39,499 bases of DNA from Bacillota bacterium (GTDB taxonomy: Bacteria; Bacillota_I; Bacilli_A; Izemoplasmatales; Hujiaoplasmataceae). Position numbers and translations under genes: made by a program. This document shows, in pieces, positions 36,388 through 39,499 of this stretch (positions are counted from its first letter, which is position 1; every line of letters begins with the position of its first letter). The DNA is taken from the NCBI GenBank assembly GCA_029559915.1, contig JAKPZU010000350.1:1-39499 (forward strand), given 5' to 3'. The notes below the pieces were generated by a model that saw only the letters and a program-made list of their open reading frames with translations, was not told where the DNA came from and made no database searches.

Positions 36388-37074
36388 ATGTATATGATAA
36401 AAGACATGCCGAAACTTGAACGTCCGAGGGAAAGATTGCTCTATAACGGCGCCGAAAGCCTCAGCAGCTACGAGTTGATTGCGATATTGTTGAGAGTTGG
36501 CAGTCAAGGGGAATCGGTAATTGAACTTGCCAAATCGTTAGTCAATTCTTTTGTCGATTTGTCTGAATTAGGCAATATGACAATTGAAGAACTAAGCGCA
36601 TTTAAAGGCATCGGCAAAACCAAGGCCATAACCATCCTGGCTGCAGTTGAGTTAGGCAAGAGAGTATTAAGTCCGCAAAAAGAGAAAATCCAGATATCCT
36701 CGCCGGCTAATGTTTATGAAATGCTCAAAAACGAGTTATCCTTGCTCAAACAGGAAGTTTTGGTCGTTTTGTTCCTAGATATAAAAAGCTGCTTAATCAC
36801 CAAGAAAACAATTTTTATCGGCAGTCTGAATCAAAGTCTGGTCCATCCAAGAGAAGTCTTCATGCATGCCATAAAACATGCATCTTCAAGAATCATCATC
36901 GTTCACAACCATCCTTCGGGTGATCCAACACCTTCAGCGCAGGATATAGCTGTGACCAAAGCCTTTCAGGAGGCTGGGGATTTGTTGGGAGTAAAGGTCA
37001 TGGATCATATTATTATCAGTAGCAATTCATACCGATCAATTCTAAATTATGATTTTCAAAATAAAAGGCGCTAA
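36388..37074 (+). CDS. radC: RadC-family JAB-domain protein
   Basis: 228-aa protein with an N-terminal helix-hairpin-helix (FKGIGKTKAITILAAVELGKR, about 73-92) and a C-terminal JAB/MPN+ metalloprotease-like domain. The JAMM motif is complete: H173, H175, D186 in HNHPSGDPTPSAQD. The old link to DNA repair is doubtful; the real function of the family is unsettled. GGTGAT lies before ATG 36388; ATG 36394 is also possible. The gap to folC is 51 nt without a clear promoter or terminator. The stop is inside a terminator stem. Confidence 0.93.
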   Translation: MYMIKDMPKLERPRERLLYNGAESLSSYELIAILLRVGSQGESVIELAKSLVNSFVDLSELGNMTIEELSAFKGIGKTKAITILAAVELGKRVLSPQKEKIQISSPANVYEMLKNELSLLKQEVLVVLFLDIKSCLITKKTIFIGSLNQSLVHPREVFMHAIKHASSRIIIVHNHPSGDPTPSAQDIAVTKAFQEAGDLLGVKVMDHIIISSNSYRSILNYDFQNKRR

Positions 37075-37088
37075 ATTTTTAGCGCCTT
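37065..37088. terminator. Terminator hairpin between radC and hydrolase
   Basis: AAGGCGCTA / TAGCGCCTT stem that includes the radC stop codon. The T-run is good on the minus strand (CCTTTTATTTT) but poor on plus, so it fits best as terminator of the hydrolase gene. Confidence 0.75.
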
Positions 37089-37095
37089 CAACATC

Positions 37096-38016
37096 TTATT
37101 TTTCATAAAAATTTAAAACATCTGCATAAACTTCATCTTTATTGAGTTCATTTAAAACTTCATGTCGAGCTTCAGGATAAATCTTATAGTCGATAGCCTC
37201 ATAACCGAGTTTATTCATTTTTGCGACCAGTTTTTCAATCTCTGTTCCGTAATTTGATAAAGCATCATTGCCGCCAGAAATGAAATAATGCGGCAGTTTT
37301 AAATTTCCTAAACTCAGATTTTTAGTTTTGGAGACAAATTTTATCCATTTGAACATATCTAAATTAGCCGCAACGGTGAATGGTTGTCCACACATGCGAG
37401 AATTATGATAGTATTGTTGGATGATGGTATCTCTTGTCAACCATTCCTCGTTGATGCCAGAAATGATTTTATCTTTTCGCATCTTTTTCGGATTGGCATC
37501 AATGGCCATGTCCTGGATCATCTTGGAGACATATTTTGGTCCCTTTAGGCATTTGATAATATTCGTTAGGAGCATACCCATGCTAATGAGCATTTTTGGT
37601 GGGTAAGCAGTACCAGATAAAACCGCTTTGGCGTAAAATTCCGGAAAATCAAGAATCAATTTTCTAGCCAAAAAAGAACCCATCGAATGTCCCAATAAAT
37701 AATATTTGAAGGTAGGATAAGTTTTTTCAATGTATTCCTTAACTAAAACTACTGATTCATAAGCCAATAAATCACCATTTTTATCCGCAAAATGAACATA
37801 GTCGTAAGTGTCAGTCGAAAGACCGTGGCCGATAATATCGCACCCAATTACCAAATAGCCGTTTTTAGCCAAAAATTCCGAAAACAAACCATATCTGGCA
37901 AAATGCTCTGAAGCACCATGGATAATCTGGACGATTGCCTTTGGCTTTTCTGTTGGTTCATAAAGATAAACGTGAATTGAATTATTATGATAGTCCTGCA
38001 AAGTAAATTGTTTCAT
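37096..38016 (-). CDS. Alpha/beta hydrolase (monoacylglycerol lipase / lysophospholipase-like)
   Basis: 306-aa hydrolase of the Hydrolase_4 / PldB-like group. The oxyanion region is IIHGASEHFARY (about 31-42). The nucleophile is S111 in GHSMGS, and the acid is probably the Asp of ISGGNDALS. The His is in EARHEVLNE near the C-terminus. No signal peptide. The track start at 38049 is too early: ATG 38016 has AAGGAGA at good spacing. Divergent from glpK; release of glycerol from glycerolipids would fit a shared role with glycerol kinase, but this is inference. Confidence 0.88.
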   Translation of the reverse strand: MKQFTLQDYHNNSIHVYLYEPTEKPKAIVQIIHGASEHFARYGLFSEFLAKNGYLVIGCDIIGHGLSTDTYDYVHFADKNGDLLAYESVVLVKEYIEKTYPTFKYYLLGHSMGSFLARKLILDFPEFYAKAVLSGTAYPPKMLISMGMLLTNIIKCLKGPKYVSKMIQDMAIDANPKKMRKDKIISGINEEWLTRDTIIQQYYHNSRMCGQPFTVAANLDMFKWIKFVSKTKNLSLGNLKLPHYFISGGNDALSNYGTEIEKLVAKMNKLGYEAIDYKIYPEARHEVLNELNKDEVYADVLNFYEK

Positions 38017-38046
38017 AAAAATCTCCTTCGATGACATAATATTCTT

Positions 38047-38101
38047 CATTTATTATATCATTATACATTTTATTTTTAAATATGATTTGATATAATAAAT
38101 G
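38047..38101. promoter_or_regulatory. 14-bp inverted repeat holding divergent promoters (hydrolase / glpK)
   Basis: CATTTATTATATCA (38047-38060) and its exact reverse complement TGATATAATAAATG (38088-38101) are 27 nt apart. Each arm contains an extended -10 (TGATATAAT), one firing towards the hydrolase and one towards glpK. The -35 boxes would fall in the AT-rich spacer and overlap; TTTAAA is a candidate for the minus side. The symmetry suggests joint control, perhaps by one dimeric regulator. Confidence 0.6.
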
Positions 38102-38113
38102 CGGAGGTTCGAG

Positions 38114-39499
38114 ATGAATAAATATATTTTGGCCATTGATCAGGGAACAACTTCCTCTCGAGTCATAATCTTCGATGAAGAGGGACTTATAGTTTCTTTT
38201 CACCAAAAAGAATTTAAACAATACTTCCCAAAACCGGGATATGTTTTACATGACGCTGTAGAGATATGGGAAAGTGTTGTTTTTTGTATTGATAAAGCTT
38301 TATCTAAAGCGAAACTTAAGATTGATGATATAATGGCAATCGGTATTACCAATCAAAGAGAAACAACTGTACTATGGGATAAAACCACCTCACTACCATT
38401 AGCTAAGGCGATTGTTTGGCAATCATCGCAAACCAAGGATTATTGCGATGAATTAATTGGCAAAGGCTATCTTGACAAATTTAGAAGTAAAACTGGTTTG
38501 ATTGTTAATCCTTATTTTAGCGGAACGAAAATCAAATGGTTGCTGGACAACGTTGATAATGCCAGAGAAATGGCAAAAGCCGGAAATGTTGCTTTTGGGA
38601 CCATCGATTCCTGGTTAATCTGGAAATTGAGCAACGGAAAATATCATATTACCGATTATTCCAATGCTTCCAGAACTTTAATATATAATATCCATGATTT
38701 GAAGTGGGACGAAGAATTACTGGCTATATTGAATATTCCAGAAAACATTCTTCCCAAGGTGGTCGCTTCCAGCGGAATCAATGCCTATACCGATAAACAA
38801 GTTTTAGGCAAGAAAATTCCTATCTCCGGTATAGCTGGCGATCAACAAGCTGCACTCTTTGGCCAGACTTGCTTTAATCCCGGCGATGTTAAAAACACGT
38901 ATGGAACGGGCTGTTTCTTATTGATGAACACGGGAACTGAACCTAAACCTTCAAAAAACGGTTTGTTAACAACTATTGCTTGGGGTATTGATGGTAAGAT
39001 TGAATATGCGTTAGAAGGTTCTATCTTCGTGGCGGGAAGCGCAATACAATGGCTGAGAGACGGATTAGAAATTATCAAATCAGCAGATGAAACTGAAGAA
39101 ATGGCCAGAAAAGCCAAAGGTAATTTGGGAGTTTATTTCGTTCCTGCCTTTGTCGGACTGGGAACGCCTTATTGGGAAGAGGATGCAAGAGGAAGTTTCT
39201 TTGGACTTACAAGAGGCGTTACAAAGAATCATATCGTCCGCTCCGCTCTTGAAGCCATCGCTTATCAAACAAAAGACGTCGTTGAGTTGATGCAAAAAGA
39301 AGCCAATATTAGGCTTTGTGATTTAAAAGTTGACGGTGGCGCAGCTAAAAACAATTTCTTGTTGGAGTTTCAGTCAGATATACTGAATTGCAATATTTAC
39401 CGCCCAAAAACAAATGAAACTACGGCTTTGGGAGCTTGTTATCTAGCTGGTATCGGGATTGGTCTATGGGACAAATCAACTATTAAGAATAAATGGGTA
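38114..39499 (+). CDS. glpK: Glycerol kinase, 3'-truncated by window edge
   Basis: Not in the ORF track because it has no stop in the window; 462 codons are present of about 500. FGGY kinase phosphorylating glycerol to glycerol-3-phosphate. Motifs: [15 protein letters not shown] at the N-terminus, [11 protein letters not shown] (Arg/Glu glycerol contacts), [15 protein letters not shown] (catalytic Asp), TYGTGCFLL and [18 protein letters not shown] precedes ATG 38114. The stretch [13 protein letters not shown] before the catalytic Asp has no His at the place where, as I recall the alignment, Firmicutes GlpK carries the HPr-phosphorylated His. Confidence 0.97.
   Translation, partial: MNKYILAIDQGTTSSRVIIFDEEGLIVSFHQKEFKQYFPKPGYVLHDAVEIWESVVFCIDKALSKAKLKIDDIMAIGITNQRETTVLWDKTTSLPLAKAIVWQSSQTKDYCDELIGKGYLDKFRSKTGLIVNPYFSGTKIKWLLDNVDNAREMAKAGNVAFGTIDSWLIWKLSNGKYHITDYSNASRTLIYNIHDLKWDEELLAILNIPENILPKVVASSGINAYTDKQVLGKKIPISGIAGDQQAALFGQTCFNPGDVKNTYGTGCFLLMNTGTEPKPSKNGLLTTIAWGIDGKIEYALEGSIFVAGSAIQWLRDGLEIIKSADETEEMARKAKGNLGVYFVPAFVGLGTPYWEEDARGSFFGLTRGVTKNHIVRSALEAIAYQTKDVVELMQKEANIRLCDLKVDGGAAKNNFLLEFQSDILNCNIYRPKTNETTALGACYLAGIGIGLWDKSTIKNKWV

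Noticed and set aside
38017-38049. N-terminal extension of the alpha/beta hydrolase
   Set aside because: The AAGGAGA ribosome site lies inside the extension and points to ATG 38016.
37985-38221. 78-aa minus-strand ORF
   Set aside because: Covers the divergent promoter region and the antisense of glpK; no ribosome site and no familiar sequence.

Overview
The window is a gene-dense, AT-rich bacterial chromosome segment from a low-GC Firmicutes/Mollicutes-type organism. The protein set (FtsZ with SepF, YggS, YggT, T-box leaders, preQ1-type riboswitch, XerD-DeoB order, ValS-FolC-RadC order) is Firmicutes-like. TGA is a normal stop codon (xerD-deoB, ruvB-queA and deoC junctions), so this is not a UGA=Trp mycoplasma. 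The lack of DivIVA/YlmH between yggT and ileS, the minimal SepF, and the nucleoside-salvage and acetate-type genes would fit a Mollicutes relative with the standard code (Acholeplasmatales/Izemoplasmatales-like), but that placement is inference. No mobile element, CRISPR array, rRNA or tRNA gene was seen.

Layout. 1-1776: 3' part of lepA. 1864-5075: hemW-xerD-deoB operon. 5105-11503 (minus): two consecutive genes for giant, almost entirely helical coiled-coil proteins (1151 and 977 aa) of unrecognised function, expressed from a well-formed promoter divergent from ruvB. 11629-16195: ruvB-queA (+), a queuosine-precursor transporter (-) under a preQ1-I-like riboswitch, then pduL-tgt (+). 16281-17450: ftsZ alone. 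17551-22793: two tandem mgtE genes, yhbY, surE, a 55-aa membrane ORF missed by the ORF track, yggS, sepF and yggT. 22806-25834: promoter, Ile-specific T-box and ileS. 25881-27876: consensus promoter and deoC-membrane protein-deoD. 27914-30464: an M16 peptidase pair, one without and one with the zinc site. 30509-31823: engB and a methyltransferase. About 31774-36336: a Val-specific T-box that begins inside the methyltransferase CDS, then Nudix-valS-folC; radC follows. 37096-38016 (minus): alpha/beta hydrolase, divergent from glpK, which runs off the window.

How the genes work together. queA, tgt and the YhhQ transporter form a preQ1 salvage route to queuosine-type tRNA, with the transporter apparently repressed by preQ1. 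deoD, deoB and deoC give the complete core route from (deoxy)nucleosides to pentose phosphates, glyceraldehyde-3-phosphate and acetaldehyde; pduL could link acetyl-CoA to acetyl phosphate. ftsZ, sepF and yggT are division-associated. ileS and valS are controlled by uncharged tRNA. The least explained part is the 6.4-kb coiled-coil operon, about one sixth of the window.
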